From Parvicella sp963922585 (GTDB lineage Bacteria > Bacteroidota > Bacteroidia > Flavobacteriales_D > Parvicellaceae): a stretch of DNA of 64,000 nt. Both the position numbers and the translations under genes were made by a program. Location: NCBI GenBank assembly GCA_963922585.1, contig CAWUIK010000003.1, positions 13,012-77,011 on the forward strand, read 5' to 3'. This document shows, one piece after another, positions 26,701 through 34,075 of the stretch. The notes beneath the pieces are model-generated. The model saw nothing but the letters and a program-made list of their open reading frames with translations, did not search any database and was not told where the DNA came from. Position 1 is the first letter of the stretch. Each line of letters begins with the position of its first letter.

Positions 26701-26911
26701 CGTCTTGTTTATTATCAATTTGTTGGATTACTTCGTTGTATTTTTCTTGTGCTGCAGCATATACCTCTTTGTCATAAAGATCTTGAGCCAATCTAAACGT
26801 TGCGTATTCCTCTGTGTATATTTCCGACTTTTGCGCTTTAATCGACTGATTGAAAGCCACAAATGTGAACGAAAAAATAAAAATAATAACTTGTTTTTTC
26901 AAAAATGACAT
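23726..26911 (-). CDS. Large periplasmic TPR-repeat protein
   Basis: 1061 residues. Signal peptide (about 1-27, ending SIKAQ), then tetratricopeptide repeats along almost the whole length. Typical units are YYQLGYAYYQEGDFENATRFFQ, YNYAKLAYEL, SIFWIAESYYQLKEYDKAVSKFE and ADIGFIYLRLKDYNNAEKYAL. The last ~40 residues are a charged tail. There is no lipobox, so it is not SprE/PorW-like in anchoring. It likely acts as a scaffold in the periplasm or at the outer membrane, with the coupled barrel protein as its probable partner. Confidence 0.85.
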   Translation of the reverse strand: MSFLKKQVIIFIFSFTFVAFNQSIKAQKSEIYTEEYATFRLAQDLYDKEVYAAAQEKYNEVIQQIDNKQDEIRINSEYFAALCALELFHKDAEHLLNRFAFNHPDHPKGKKINFQLGKYYYRSKDFKKTITYFEKTDAFDLSQEEQIELNFKLGYSYFHKKDYEKSKVQFHQVIQSENEYYVPAQYYYSHIAYTDKNYQTALEGFEKIADNEMFAAVIPYYITQIYYHQKRYDQLIVYAPQHYEAISDKRKGEFAKLIGDAYYYKKQYKEAIPYLLDFRKSSNATREDYYQLGYAYYQEGDFENATRFFQMAVSKKDALSQSAYYHMGDSYLQTKEKDKARNAFKAASELDFDADVKKNSLYNYAKLAYELSNNPYGEAIEAFQLYINTYPNDEKSDEAYEFLLKVYMTTKNYKSALESLEKIKNKDNRMKMAHQSISFNLAVEHFHNRKYLEAIETFQKARTYTVNKELAAESIFWIAESYYQLKEYDKAVSKFELYKLEPGAALTPQFYNADYGIAYAYFMKSSPFDVIENWEDNSVIQNQHNNLIQQSAIAFRNFIVLKDRIEPSKLQDAYLRLGDCYYLLREDKNAIEYYDLSIANGTGDMSYAYYQKARSQGALGDNLGKSKTLKDLAEKFPNSNYNTNSLLELASTYMILNENNKAITTYKEFIQKYPNNANVAKANADIGFIYLRLKDYNNAEKYALYVLDNYPNDKVENEKSIQTIKGVYEGRNNLPGYYDWLASRGIQVSPSEKDAALWEPVKYAYDNGDCPTLINKSEIYIKEVPSGGNIIPAHFYLAQCQFAIDKNKALENYNFVIEKGNTQFYEEALQYGAFIAFESKDYPLAISHYSKLEIVATKEENIRVSKIAQMHAYKQTENYLKTVEYADKVMKISNIEEALKVEAILNKGLSQKALLMYDEALITLESCFKMTTSIMGAEAKYNYAEILFLQAKHQTCETQIMELVKQKPTYDYWIAKAIILLGRNYMVLEDYFNAKHSLQSVVDHYDGKDKAEMVNTAQQLIDEIIELENKAMNKSNIDIPENIEFNNLDDKDKKLFEKNDE

Positions 26912-27013
26912 ACCTAGTTTATATTACAGCATAAAATTACAATTGGAAATTAGTTAAAGAGGGCAGTCCTATTTATATTATCAACGGTTTTTTGTTAATT
27001 GGATTGTTGTTCA

Positions 27014-27031
27014 ACACTTTTTTAAGTGTTT
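27014..27031. repeat. Inverted repeat in the TPR/lipoprotein intergenic region
   Basis: AACACTT and AAGTGTT flank a TTTT loop in the ~200-base divergent gap. It has no long T run on either strand, so it may be an operator or RNA hairpin rather than a terminator. The rest of the gap is AT-rich promoter sequence. Confidence 0.35.
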
Positions 27032-27059
27032 TCGTAAAAAAATATTAGGTAGTTTCATG

Positions 27060-27067
27060 TAATTTTG
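27060..27067 (+). promoter_or_regulatory. -7 promoter element TAATTTTG
   Basis: Fits TAnnTTTG, 42 bases before the small lipoprotein's ATG. No -33 TTTG at the expected distance. Confidence 0.4.
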
Positions 27068-27109
27068 TAATATTGCATCGATTATTATACAATTTAAAAA
27101 AATAACAAA

Positions 27110-27337
27110 ATGAAAAAATTAATTTTACCAGCTCTTTTTTTAGGAGCAATTGCATTTACTTCATGTAAAAAAGACTACACTTGTTCATGTACAGAATCTG
27201 GTATCACTATTGAATATACCATGACAGAATCTAAAAAAGCGGCTGCTGCTGCTATTTGTACTGGAGAAGGAGTTGGACCTATTACTGTTGCTGGACAAAC
27301 TCAACCTCAAACTACAAACAATTGTACTTTGAAATAA
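27110..27337 (+). CDS. Small Cys-containing lipoprotein
   Basis: 75 residues. Lipobox FTSCKK (Cys about 19) gives a mature lipoprotein of only ~57 residues with Cys in YTCSCTE, ICTGE and NNCTLK, suggesting two disulfides. It contains an Ala run (KKAAAAAIC). Similar tiny lipoproteins with a KKDYTCSC-like start are frequent in Flavobacteriia, with no known function. It has its own terminator. Confidence 0.65.
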   Translation: MKKLILPALFLGAIAFTSCKKDYTCSCTESGITIEYTMTESKKAAAAAICTGEGVGPITVAGQTQPQTTNNCTLK

Positions 27338-27353
27338 TTGAAAGATTCATTAT

Positions 27354-27386
27354 AAAAGCTGCTCTTATAGAGCAGCTTTTTTTTTA
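27354..27386 (+). terminator. Terminator of the small lipoprotein gene
   Basis: AAAGCTGCTC/GAGCAGCTTT stem with a 5-base loop, followed by a T run. The next gene's GTG follows about 12 bases later. Confidence 0.82.
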
Positions 27387-27397
27387 TCTAATTTAAA

Positions 27398-28069
27398 GTG
27401 AAAAAATTAAACCCGATTTTACTCATTACCTCAATTCTTTTTAGCCTATTCTTGGCTATTTTTTCTTATTCTTTTTTTCATTTTTTAATCAAGCAAATTG
27501 GTTTGGGAGTTGTTTCATCTTTTTTAGTTAGTCATTTTGTAATTTTAATGTTTTCCATTTTAACAGTTGTATTAATAACCAAAATAAATCTTAAAAAGTG
27601 GCTAAAAATTACCTTTGCTATTGTTGTTCCAGTTATTTTTCTTTCTACCTCATTTTTCCAAAACCCATATTATCCAGAGGATTTTGAAAACAGAGCCTCT
27701 TTGGTCGAATTCAATGAAGAACAATCAATCAAATATAACGCTATAACCTCATCAAAAACCACTTGTTTCTTTCTTGCTACTTGTCCATTTTGTGAAATCG
27801 CAAGTGATTATTTGAATGATTTGTATATCTCAGGTCAGATAAAAGATATTGAAATTATTTATTACGCCTACCAAAGTACTGCTGATAGTTTGGTAAAAAG
27901 CAGAGGTATTCAAATTCCTTATAAAACTATTGAAGATAATTCCTTTTTTTCATTTAGTGGGAATTCTTTTCCTGTAGTTCTGCATAAAGAACAAGACAAC
28001 CAAGTCAAAAAGTGGGTTGGAAATGATGTCAATTTTGCTTGTTTTGATTATTTAACTTCAAAACAATAA
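27398..28069 (+). CDS. Membrane-anchored thioredoxin-like protein with CPFC motif
   Basis: 223 residues, GTG start. Three hydrophobic helices (about 7-32, 37-60, 68-87) are followed by an extracytoplasmic domain. It has the redox motif Cys129-Pro-Phe-Cys132 in FFLATCPFCEIASDYL, a strand (IEIIYYAYQS) and a cis-Pro-like segment (SGNSFPVVLH). The order CxxC, strand-helix, then Phe-Pro-Val-Val fits a thioredoxin fold, so a thiol-disulfide role is inferred. It starts just after the previous gene's terminator; no clear promoter of its own is seen. Confidence 0.6.
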   Translation: MKKLNPILLITSILFSLFLAIFSYSFFHFLIKQIGLGVVSSFLVSHFVILMFSILTVVLITKINLKKWLKITFAIVVPVIFLSTSFFQNPYYPEDFENRASLVEFNEEQSIKYNAITSSKTTCFFLATCPFCEIASDYLNDLYISGQIKDIEIIYYAYQSTADSLVKSRGIQIPYKTIEDNSFFSFSGNSFPVVLHKEQDNQVKKWVGNDVNFACFDYLTSKQ

Positions 28070-28152
28070 TTCAAAAGTCAACTTTTGAATGTTGATGATT
28101 TTTTTAAACAGTTCAATTTCTACATTTTATTTGGTGCATCTTTGCTTGGGAT

Positions 28153-28839
28153 ATGTCAGAAATAATCAAATATAAAAATGTTGACCTTTATCAATCCAAG
28201 GAAATGGTTTTGATGAACATAGACTTTACTGTAGAAAAAGGAGAGTTTATTTATTTAATTGGTAAAACAGGAAGTGGCAAAAGTAGTTTACTCAAAAGTT
28301 TGTATGGAGATATTCCAGTAAAAAATGGTGAGGCAACATTCTTAAAATACAATTTGGTAAAACTTAGAAGAAGACACATTCTTAGTCTAAGAAGAAAATT
28401 AGGTATCGTTTTTCAAGATTTCCAGTTACTTTCTGACAGAAATATCGAAGAAAATCTCAAGTTTGTTCTAAAAGCAACTGGGTGGAAAAAATCTTCTGAA
28501 ATTCTTCACAGAATCAATGAAGTACTTACTAAAGTGGGAATGTTAGATAAAATTAAATCCATGCCTCATCAATTATCTGGAGGTGAACAACAAAGAGTAG
28601 CTATTGCTAGAGCATTGTTAAATAATCCAGACATTATTTTGGCAGATGAACCCACAGGAAATTTGGATCCTCAAACAACTCAAGAAATTATGCTGCTTTT
28701 GTTGGACATACATTCTCAAGGCAAAACAGTGATTATGGCTTCTCATGATTACGAAACAATTAGAAAGTACCCTCACAGAACTTTTAAGTGTGAAAATAAA
28801 AAAGTAGATGAGGTTAACTTGATGGAATTAATAAAATAG
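28153..28839 (+). CDS. ftsE: FtsE-like ABC transporter ATPase
   Basis: 228 residues. Walker A GKTGSGKSS (37-45), Q-loop in VFQDFQLLSDRNIEENL, signature LSGGEQQRVAIARAL, Walker B IILADEPTGNLDP and the switch His in ASHDYE. Sequence and length fit FtsE, which with FtsX links septal peptidoglycan hydrolysis to the divisome. No ftsX lies next to it, as is usual in Bacteroidota, so assignment to FtsE over a LolD/MacB-type ATPase rests on length and overall resemblance. Confidence 0.8.
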   Translation: MSEIIKYKNVDLYQSKEMVLMNIDFTVEKGEFIYLIGKTGSGKSSLLKSLYGDIPVKNGEATFLKYNLVKLRRRHILSLRRKLGIVFQDFQLLSDRNIEENLKFVLKATGWKKSSEILHRINEVLTKVGMLDKIKSMPHQLSGGEQQRVAIARALLNNPDIILADEPTGNLDPQTTQEIMLLLLDIHSQGKTVIMASHDYETIRKYPHRTFKCENKKVDEVNLMELIK

Positions 28840-28937
28840 TCGAACTTCAAAAAAGTGAAATTTTATTCTTAATGTAAATATTTCAAAAATTTTTGAAATA
28901 TTTCTTCACATTATAATGCTACTTTATTTGATAAATT

Positions 28938-28945
28938 TACCTTTG
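28938..28945 (+). promoter_or_regulatory. -7 promoter element TACCTTTG
   Basis: Fits TAnnTTTG, 47 bases before the isocitrate dehydrogenase ATG. Its last G is the first base of an in-frame GTG, so that GTG is not a usable start. Confidence 0.5.
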
Positions 28946-28992
28946 TGGCTATCGAATTTAGTTCAGATCATTTATTAAATAATTATATCATT

Positions 28993-31218
28993 ATGAGTTT
29001 TTCCAATTCCAAAATTACATGGACAAAAACAGATGAAGCGCCCATGTTGGCAACACATTCATTTTTTCCTATTGTTCAAGCATTTCTAAGCGCTGCTAAT
29101 GTTTCTATCGAAATGAAAGACATTTCACTTGCAGCGAGAATTTTGGCGGTTTTTCCAGAGTATCTAAACGAAAATCAAAGAATAACTGATGCCCTTGCAG
29201 AATTAGGAGAAATGGTATTGAAACCAGAAGCAAATATCATAAAACTGCCCAACATAAGTGCTTCAGTACCTCAACTTAAAGAAGCCATTGCAGAACTACA
29301 ATCCAAAGGTTTTGCGATTCCTAACTTTGTAGAAAACCCAAAAACTGAAGAGGAAAAAACTATTGTTGCCAAATACAACAAAGTGAAAGGAAGTGCCGTA
29401 AATCCTGTTTTGAGAGAAGGAAACTCAGATAGAAGAGCGCCAAAAGCAGTGAAAATGTTTGCCAAAAATAATCCACATTCAATGGGTGCTTGGTCCAAAG
29501 ATTCCAAAACTCATGTGGCAACTATGAAAGGTGGAGATTTTAAAACGAATGAAAAATCAAAAACTTTTGAAACGCCTACAAGTCTCACAATAGAGCATAT
29601 TGCTAAAGATGGTACTTCAACCGTTTTGAAAGACAACTTAAACATAAAAGCAGGAGAAATTGCAGATGCAACTGTGATGTCAAAAAGTAAATTAGTAGCC
29701 TTTTTGGATGCACAAATTGCTGATGCTAAAGCTCAAAACGTAATGCTCTCTCTTCACATGAAGGCTACTATGATGAAAGTTTCTGATCCAATTATTTTTG
29801 GTTTGGCAGTAAAATCATTCTTCAAAAATGTATTTGAGAAATATGGAAATGATTTAGAAAGTGTAGGCGTAGATGTTAATAATGGTTTTGGTGATGTTGT
29901 TTCAAAATTAGAAAAACTTCCAGCAGACAAAAAAGCACTTATCCAACAAGAAATAGATGCCGCTTTTCAAAATGGACCTTCATTAGCAATGGTAGATTCC
30001 GACAAAGGAATTACCAATCTACATGTGCCTAGTGATGTAATTATTGACGCATCGATGCCTGCAATGATTAGAAGTTCGGGTAAAATGTGGGATGCGAATG
30101 GAAATTTACAAGATACTAAAGCCGTAATTCCTGATAGTAGTTACGCAGGATTATACCAAGTTGTGATTGATTTTTGTAGAGAGAATGGCGCTTTGGATCC
30201 AACTACCATGGGAACAGTTCCCAACGTAGGTTTGATGGCTCAAAAAGCAGAAGAATATGGTTCACACGATAAAACTTTCAAAATCGCTAGCGAAGGAAAA
30301 GTAGTGGTAAAAGACAGTAATGGAAATATCGTTTTTGAACACGATGTAGAAGAAGGTGATATTTGGAGAATGTGTCAGGCGAAGGACGAACCTATTCAAG
30401 ATTGGGTGAAACTAGCGGTAAAAAGAGCAAGAGCAACTCAAGTACCAGCCATTTTCTGGTTGGACAACGAAAGAGGTCATGATAGAGAAATGATGGCTAA
30501 AGTAGAAAAGTATTTGGCTTTGGAAGAAACAACGGGTCTTGAAATAAAAATTCTTTCTCCTGTGGATGCTTGTAAATATACAATGGAACGAATTGTAAAA
30601 GGACTAGACACAATTTCTGTAACAGGAAATGTACTTAGAGATTATTTGACAGATTTGTTTCCAATTTTGGAAGTGGGTACAAGTGCCAAAATGCTTTCTA
30701 TAGTTCCGTTGATGAAAGGCGGTGGATTATTTGAAACAGGTGCTGGAGGTTCTGCCCCAAAACACGTAGAGCAATTTGTTTCTGAAGGACACTTAAGATG
30801 GGATTCTCTTGGGGAATTTATGGCATTGGCGCCTTCATTAGAGCATTTGAGTGAGTTTTCTAAGAATCCTAAGGCTCAAGTTTTGGTAAATACATTGGAT
30901 GATGCAACTACATTGTTGTTGAGCAACAACAAAGGTCCACAAAGAAAAGCTGGAGAACCAGACAACAAGGTAAGTCATTATTATTTAGCTATGTATTGGG
31001 CGCAAGAGTTGGCAAAACAGAATGATGATGCTGAACTTAAAACAAAATTTACTCCTATTGCACAGCAATTGGAATCTCAAGAAAGCGAAATCTTAAAACA
31101 ATTAATCTCTAACGGAAAACCTGTGGATATCAAAGGTTATTATTATCCAAGTAGTGAAGCAATTACTGCTGCTATGAGACCAAGTGCATTGTTTAATGGT
31201 ATTATAGATAGTATTTAA
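28993..31218 (+). CDS. icd: Isocitrate dehydrogenase, NADP-dependent, monomeric type
   Basis: 741 residues, the size of the monomeric class rather than the ~415-residue dimeric one. It decarboxylates isocitrate to 2-oxoglutarate in the TCA cycle. Motifs match the class: ITWTKTDEAPMLATHSFFPI at the start, NSDRRAPKAVKMFAKNNPHSMGAW, MLSLHMKATMMKVSDPI (split here), IPDSSYAGLYQ, IFWLDNERGHDRE and LFETGAGGSAPKHVEQF. The ATG at 28993 follows the promoter. A stem-loop terminator closes it. Confidence 0.95.
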   Translation: MSFSNSKITWTKTDEAPMLATHSFFPIVQAFLSAANVSIEMKDISLAARILAVFPEYLNENQRITDALAELGEMVLKPEANIIKLPNISASVPQLKEAIAELQSKGFAIPNFVENPKTEEEKTIVAKYNKVKGSAVNPVLREGNSDRRAPKAVKMFAKNNPHSMGAWSKDSKTHVATMKGGDFKTNEKSKTFETPTSLTIEHIAKDGTSTVLKDNLNIKAGEIADATVMSKSKLVAFLDAQIADAKAQNVMLSLHMKATMMKVSDPIIFGLAVKSFFKNVFEKYGNDLESVGVDVNNGFGDVVSKLEKLPADKKALIQQEIDAAFQNGPSLAMVDSDKGITNLHVPSDVIIDASMPAMIRSSGKMWDANGNLQDTKAVIPDSSYAGLYQVVIDFCRENGALDPTTMGTVPNVGLMAQKAEEYGSHDKTFKIASEGKVVVKDSNGNIVFEHDVEEGDIWRMCQAKDEPIQDWVKLAVKRARATQVPAIFWLDNERGHDREMMAKVEKYLALEETTGLEIKILSPVDACKYTMERIVKGLDTISVTGNVLRDYLTDLFPILEVGTSAKMLSIVPLMKGGGLFETGAGGSAPKHVEQFVSEGHLRWDSLGEFMALAPSLEHLSEFSKNPKAQVLVNTLDDATTLLLSNNKGPQRKAGEPDNKVSHYYLAMYWAQELAKQNDDAELKTKFTPIAQQLESQESEILKQLISNGKPVDIKGYYYPSSEAITAAMRPSALFNGIIDSI

Positions 31219-31235
31219 TTACTAAAATACATTAT

Positions 31236-31281
31236 AAACCCTTTCTCTACTCATTAAAAATTGAGTTGAGTGAGGGTTTTT
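31236..31281. terminator. Terminator between icd and the convergent TA remnant
   Basis: AAACCCT...CTACTCA pairs imperfectly with TGAGTTGAGTGAGGGTTT and ends in five T. The flanking A/T runs allow it to act in both directions. Confidence 0.65.
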
Positions 31282-31305
31282 ATATACTAGATTAGTTTAG
31301 TTTTT

Positions 31306-31598
31306 TTATCGTTTTCCCCATTTATTAGGGTCATCAGCGGTTGCGAATACGCCTAATATTTTAATCGTTTTATTTTCTAAAACGAAATGGACACCATAAG
31401 AAAATCTTTTTAGAAATGCTACACGAACATTATTATATTTTATTTGAACACTTTTGGGGTATTCGACTAAATATGCTTTCTTGCCTCTAATTCAATAAAA
31501 AATTGTTTAGCAGTTGATTGACTAATATCTAAATACCAAAGAAGAATTTGTTCAACATCATTCTCGGTTTGAGAACTTGTAATAATTCTATAAGTCAT
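31306..31598 (-). pseudogene. RelE/ParE-family toxin, frameshifted
   Basis: The frame from ATG at 31598 reads MTYRIITSSQTENDVEQILLWYLD... and stops after ~44 codons. A second frame continues without a break: AYLVEYPKSV, YNNVRVAFLKRFSYGVHFV, KTIKILGVFATADDPNKW, the classic RelE/ParE C-terminal half. The total is 293 bases, one short of 98 codons. A single-base loss around 31483-31487 (GAGGC) explains it. RelE/ParE toxins cut mRNA or poison gyrase; this one would be inactive. The ATG overlaps the antitoxin by 11 bases, as in functional TA operons. Confidence 0.85.
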
Positions 31599-31812
31599 AT
31601 TTTTCTTTAAGTCCACCCATCATTTCATCAAAATTTACTGAAGATTCAGAATGTTTGTCTAAATATTTCTTTCTTTTCAAAACCTCATCTTGTTGCCACT
31701 GCGGAATAGCATCTACTTCTTCAACACTGATCGATTTATCAGTTCTAAGCAATTGTAGGATTGCCAAAGTATGCTCATTAAGTTCTGATATGGTTATTTT
31801 AAAAGTTGTCAT
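31588..31812 (-). CDS. Antitoxin of a RelE/ParE-type TA pair
   Basis: 74 residues: an N-terminal strand-helix part (MTTFKITISELNEHTLAILQLLRTD) and a charged toxin-binding C-terminus (KHSESSVNFDEMMGGLKEKYDL). Its arrangement immediately upstream of, and overlapping, the RelE/ParE frame identifies it as the antitoxin. The exact family is uncertain because no clear ribbon-helix-helix motif shows. The frame is intact although the toxin is broken. Confidence 0.7.
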   Translation of the reverse strand: MTTFKITISELNEHTLAILQLLRTDKSISVEEVDAIPQWQQDEVLKRKKYLDKHSESSVNFDEMMGGLKEKYDL

Positions 31813-31822
31813 AATGTGTATC

Positions 31823-31835
31823 TTAACGCTGTTAA
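31823..31835. promoter_or_regulatory. Possible TA operator (inverted repeat)
   Basis: Perfect TTAAC-GCT-GTTAA inverted repeat 11 bases upstream of the antitoxin ATG, the usual place for an autoregulatory operator. A short palindrome in AT-rich DNA can arise by chance. Confidence 0.35.
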
Positions 31836-31908
31836 ATAGAAAAAGTTTTAGATTGCTTCAAACAAAAATAATAATTTTAATCGAGAGTTAGAAATGATCT
31901 TCAAAGAA

Positions 31909-33402
31909 TTACTTCTGTCCTACTTTAAATTCTTGTTTGGGCTCCAGTTCTTTTTTGATGTAAAAAAAAGTTTCATCAATAGATTTGTATGTCCCATTGG
32001 GTGATGGATTATAGGCTGGTGCTTGATAGATGTTTCCTTTCATATCTGTAAGAATATAGTAAGGCACGTTTCTGATATTGTAATCATCCAAGATTTTGGA
32101 ATCGCCTTGGTAATGACCAAAATACCAAGGATGTTTTTTGCCATTTTGTAAAATAAACTTATCGTAATCTTCACTTTTGGCGTCTAATGAAATACATACA
32201 AAATCTATATACTTGTCGTATTTTTCATGCAACTGCTCAATTACAAGTAAGTCTTGAAGGCTTGGTTTATTCCAACTTGCCCAAAACATTATGTAAACAT
32301 ACTGACCTCTTAAGTCTGAGAGTGACAAAGTTTCTCCAGATTTGTCTATCCAAGAAAAATCTGGAGCAAAAGTTCCCTCTAATAATTTCTCTTGCAATTT
32401 TAGAATGTTTTTAGCAATCGATTTATGTTTATCATCTTCGCTTACATTGCTTATCAATGTGATGATTTCTCTAATGTTATCTCTGCTATAAAAAGTCGAA
32501 TTGTAAGCTTCTTTGAGCGCATTCAACATAATGAATTCTCTAAATTTATTGTGCCTCAAATAATAATGATTTGCCATAACTTTATCCAATTCTTCCCTAC
32601 TCGCCATATTGTTGATGGCAAAAGTGGCTTGATCTCTTTTGACTAGGGTAATGTCAGAAAGCGCATCCTTGAAAAAATCTTGAATAAAATACATATACGC
32701 ATCATTGTGATACAAAATGGGCTGAGACTTTATAAACGTTTCGAAAATAATGTACTTGTTTTTTTCGGGTTCTTGTCTATTACTCATCAAAGCTATTGTA
32801 GCGATTCTGTATTTGTAATAGTCTTTGAAATAACGATTATCGACATCTTTGTAAGTTTCCAAAATCTTGTTGGTAAAATCACTCAAACTATCTCTAAATT
32901 CCTGATTTTGCAACATCAATCTTTGCACTTTCAATGTGTCTCCGTAAAGAAAATAATCGAGTCTTAAATTGAATTCTAAAATTAAAGTGTTCAAATCGTC
33001 ATTGGGTAAATTATCAAAAACCAACCTTACCGTATTTCCAGTAAGTTTCTGAACATTTTCGTGCTCAAATGGGAAACTCACCGTGTATTTTGGTGTAGAT
33101 GGATCTATGAAAATAATTGCTGATTTATCCTGAATTTGAATCATCGCTCTAAAGCCCTCTTTGGGATCACATTCGAAATTTACAAGACCTTTTTCATCCA
33201 CAATGTTTTTGTCTAAAACTTCATTTTGGTAAGAAATATAATCACTTGTTGTCACTAAACTCGCTACCTGTCCTTTAAAAGCAGGAGCATAACAACTTAC
33301 GATGGTTTTTTCTTGAGAAAATCCAATGAAAGTAATAATTACCAAAAGATATGTGATGAAGTGTTTCAGATTATTACGATTGAATGATTTGAAGATATAC
33401 AA
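31909..33402 (-). CDS. TlpA-like thioredoxin-fold protein lacking the CxxC
   Basis: About 500 residues. Signal peptide ends FIGFSQ. Residues ~150-330 form a helical N-terminal domain as in DUF4369/TlpA-like lipoproteins. The C-terminal ~150 residues are TlpA/AhpC-like: GTFAPDFSWIDKSGETLSLSDLRGQYVYIMFWASWNKPSLQDL, split here, and RNVPYYILTDMKGNI with the cis-Pro. At the active site WCxPC is replaced by Trp-Asn-Lys-Pro-Ser, so both catalytic Cys are missing. The start is unclear: the frame opens with a GTG at 33453 inside a repeat; the TTG at 33402 is shown as a minimal choice. Confidence 0.7.
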   Translation of the reverse strand: MYIFKSFNRNNLKHFITYLLVIITFIGFSQEKTIVSCYAPAFKGQVASLVTTSDYISYQNEVLDKNIVDEKGLVNFECDPKEGFRAMIQIQDKSAIIFIDPSTPKYTVSFPFEHENVQKLTGNTVRLVFDNLPNDDLNTLILEFNLRLDYFLYGDTLKVQRLMLQNQEFRDSLSDFTNKILETYKDVDNRYFKDYYKYRIATIALMSNRQEPEKNKYIIFETFIKSQPILYHNDAYMYFIQDFFKDALSDITLVKRDQATFAINNMASREELDKVMANHYYLRHNKFREFIMLNALKEAYNSTFYSRDNIREIITLISNVSEDDKHKSIAKNILKLQEKLLEGTFAPDFSWIDKSGETLSLSDLRGQYVYIMFWASWNKPSLQDLLVIEQLHEKYDKYIDFVCISLDAKSEDYDKFILQNGKKHPWYFGHYQGDSKILDDYNIRNVPYYILTDMKGNIYQAPAYNPSPNGTYKSIDETFFYIKKELEPKQEFKVGQK

Positions 33403-33440
33403 TTGTACGACATACGATTTAATGAATTTATTAACAGCAA

Positions 33441-33540
33441 TAGATGTCTCCACAAGGTCGACATGACAATGCGTTCTTTTGTAATTTCGACCGAAGGAAC
33501 GAACGATAGTGAGTTGTGGAGTGAAGAAATCTTTGACATA
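33441..33540. repeat. REP-like intergenic repeat, copy 1
   Basis: The gap between coaD and the TlpA-like gene holds TAGATGTCTCCAC, GGTCGACATGACAA, then TTTCGACCGAAGGAACGAA and GAAGAAATCTTTGACA. These are the building blocks of the palindromic 'TTTCGACCGAAG...GAAGAAATC' repeats scattered through flavobacterial genomes. The end TTGTCATGTCGAC...GTGGAGACATCTA recurs at 38589-38646. Confidence 0.65.
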
Positions 33541-34002
33541 CTATAGGATTTTTACGTGAGGAGGCAAAAACTGTTCCACGTTGGCGTTGTTTTTTATCAA
33601 TTCTCTTACAATTGAAGAAGAAACGCAACTCAATTCCGAGTCTGTAATCATAAATACTGTTTCGAGATTGGATTCTAGTTTTTTGTTCATTTCCGCAATG
33701 GGTTTTTCGTATTCAAAATCAATATTATTTCTCAATCCTCTTAACAAAAACTGCGCATTTTCTTGTTTACAAAAATCTACTGTAAGACCTTCAAATGCTT
33801 TTACTTCAATAGATGGAGAGTTTAAAAATGATTGCTCAACCATCTCCAATCTTTTTTGTGCATCAAAGAGATATTTTTTACTGGTATTGGTTCCTACCGC
33901 TACAATGATTTTATCAAACAGCGGAATTGCTTTTTGAATAATGGCATAATGCCCAATTGTGATAGGATCGAAAGAACCAGGAAATACTGCAATTTTTGAC
34001 AT
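33541..34002 (-). CDS. coaD: Phosphopantetheine adenylyltransferase
   Basis: 153 residues, normal for CoaD. It joins ATP and 4'-phosphopantetheine to dephospho-CoA, the penultimate CoA step. Motifs: AVFPGSFDPITIGHYAII, which contains the TIGH nucleotidyltransferase signature, GTNTSKKYLF, LLRGLRNNIDFEYE and SSSIVRELI. DUF58 and the TlpA-like gene flank it. The stop touches a REP-like repeat. Confidence 0.96.
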   Translation of the reverse strand: MSKIAVFPGSFDPITIGHYAIIQKAIPLFDKIIVAVGTNTSKKYLFDAQKRLEMVEQSFLNSPSIEVKAFEGLTVDFCKQENAQFLLRGLRNNIDFEYEKPIAEMNKKLESNLETVFMITDSELSCVSSSIVRELIKNNANVEQFLPPHVKIL

Positions 34003-34075
34003 CTTCTATACTTTGATTTGATTGGTGTTTTACTGAAAATCTATGGTAAGGTTACAAATAGTTCTAACTAAAAAA

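Noticed and set aside
28945..28992. N-terminal extension of isocitrate dehydrogenase from a GTG
   Set aside because: The GTG is the last base of the -7 element onward and the extra residues are not part of the family; ATG at 28993 fits.
33431..33628. 65-residue reverse frame over the coaD end and the repeat
   Set aside because: Overlaps coaD in another frame and runs through a non-coding repeat.
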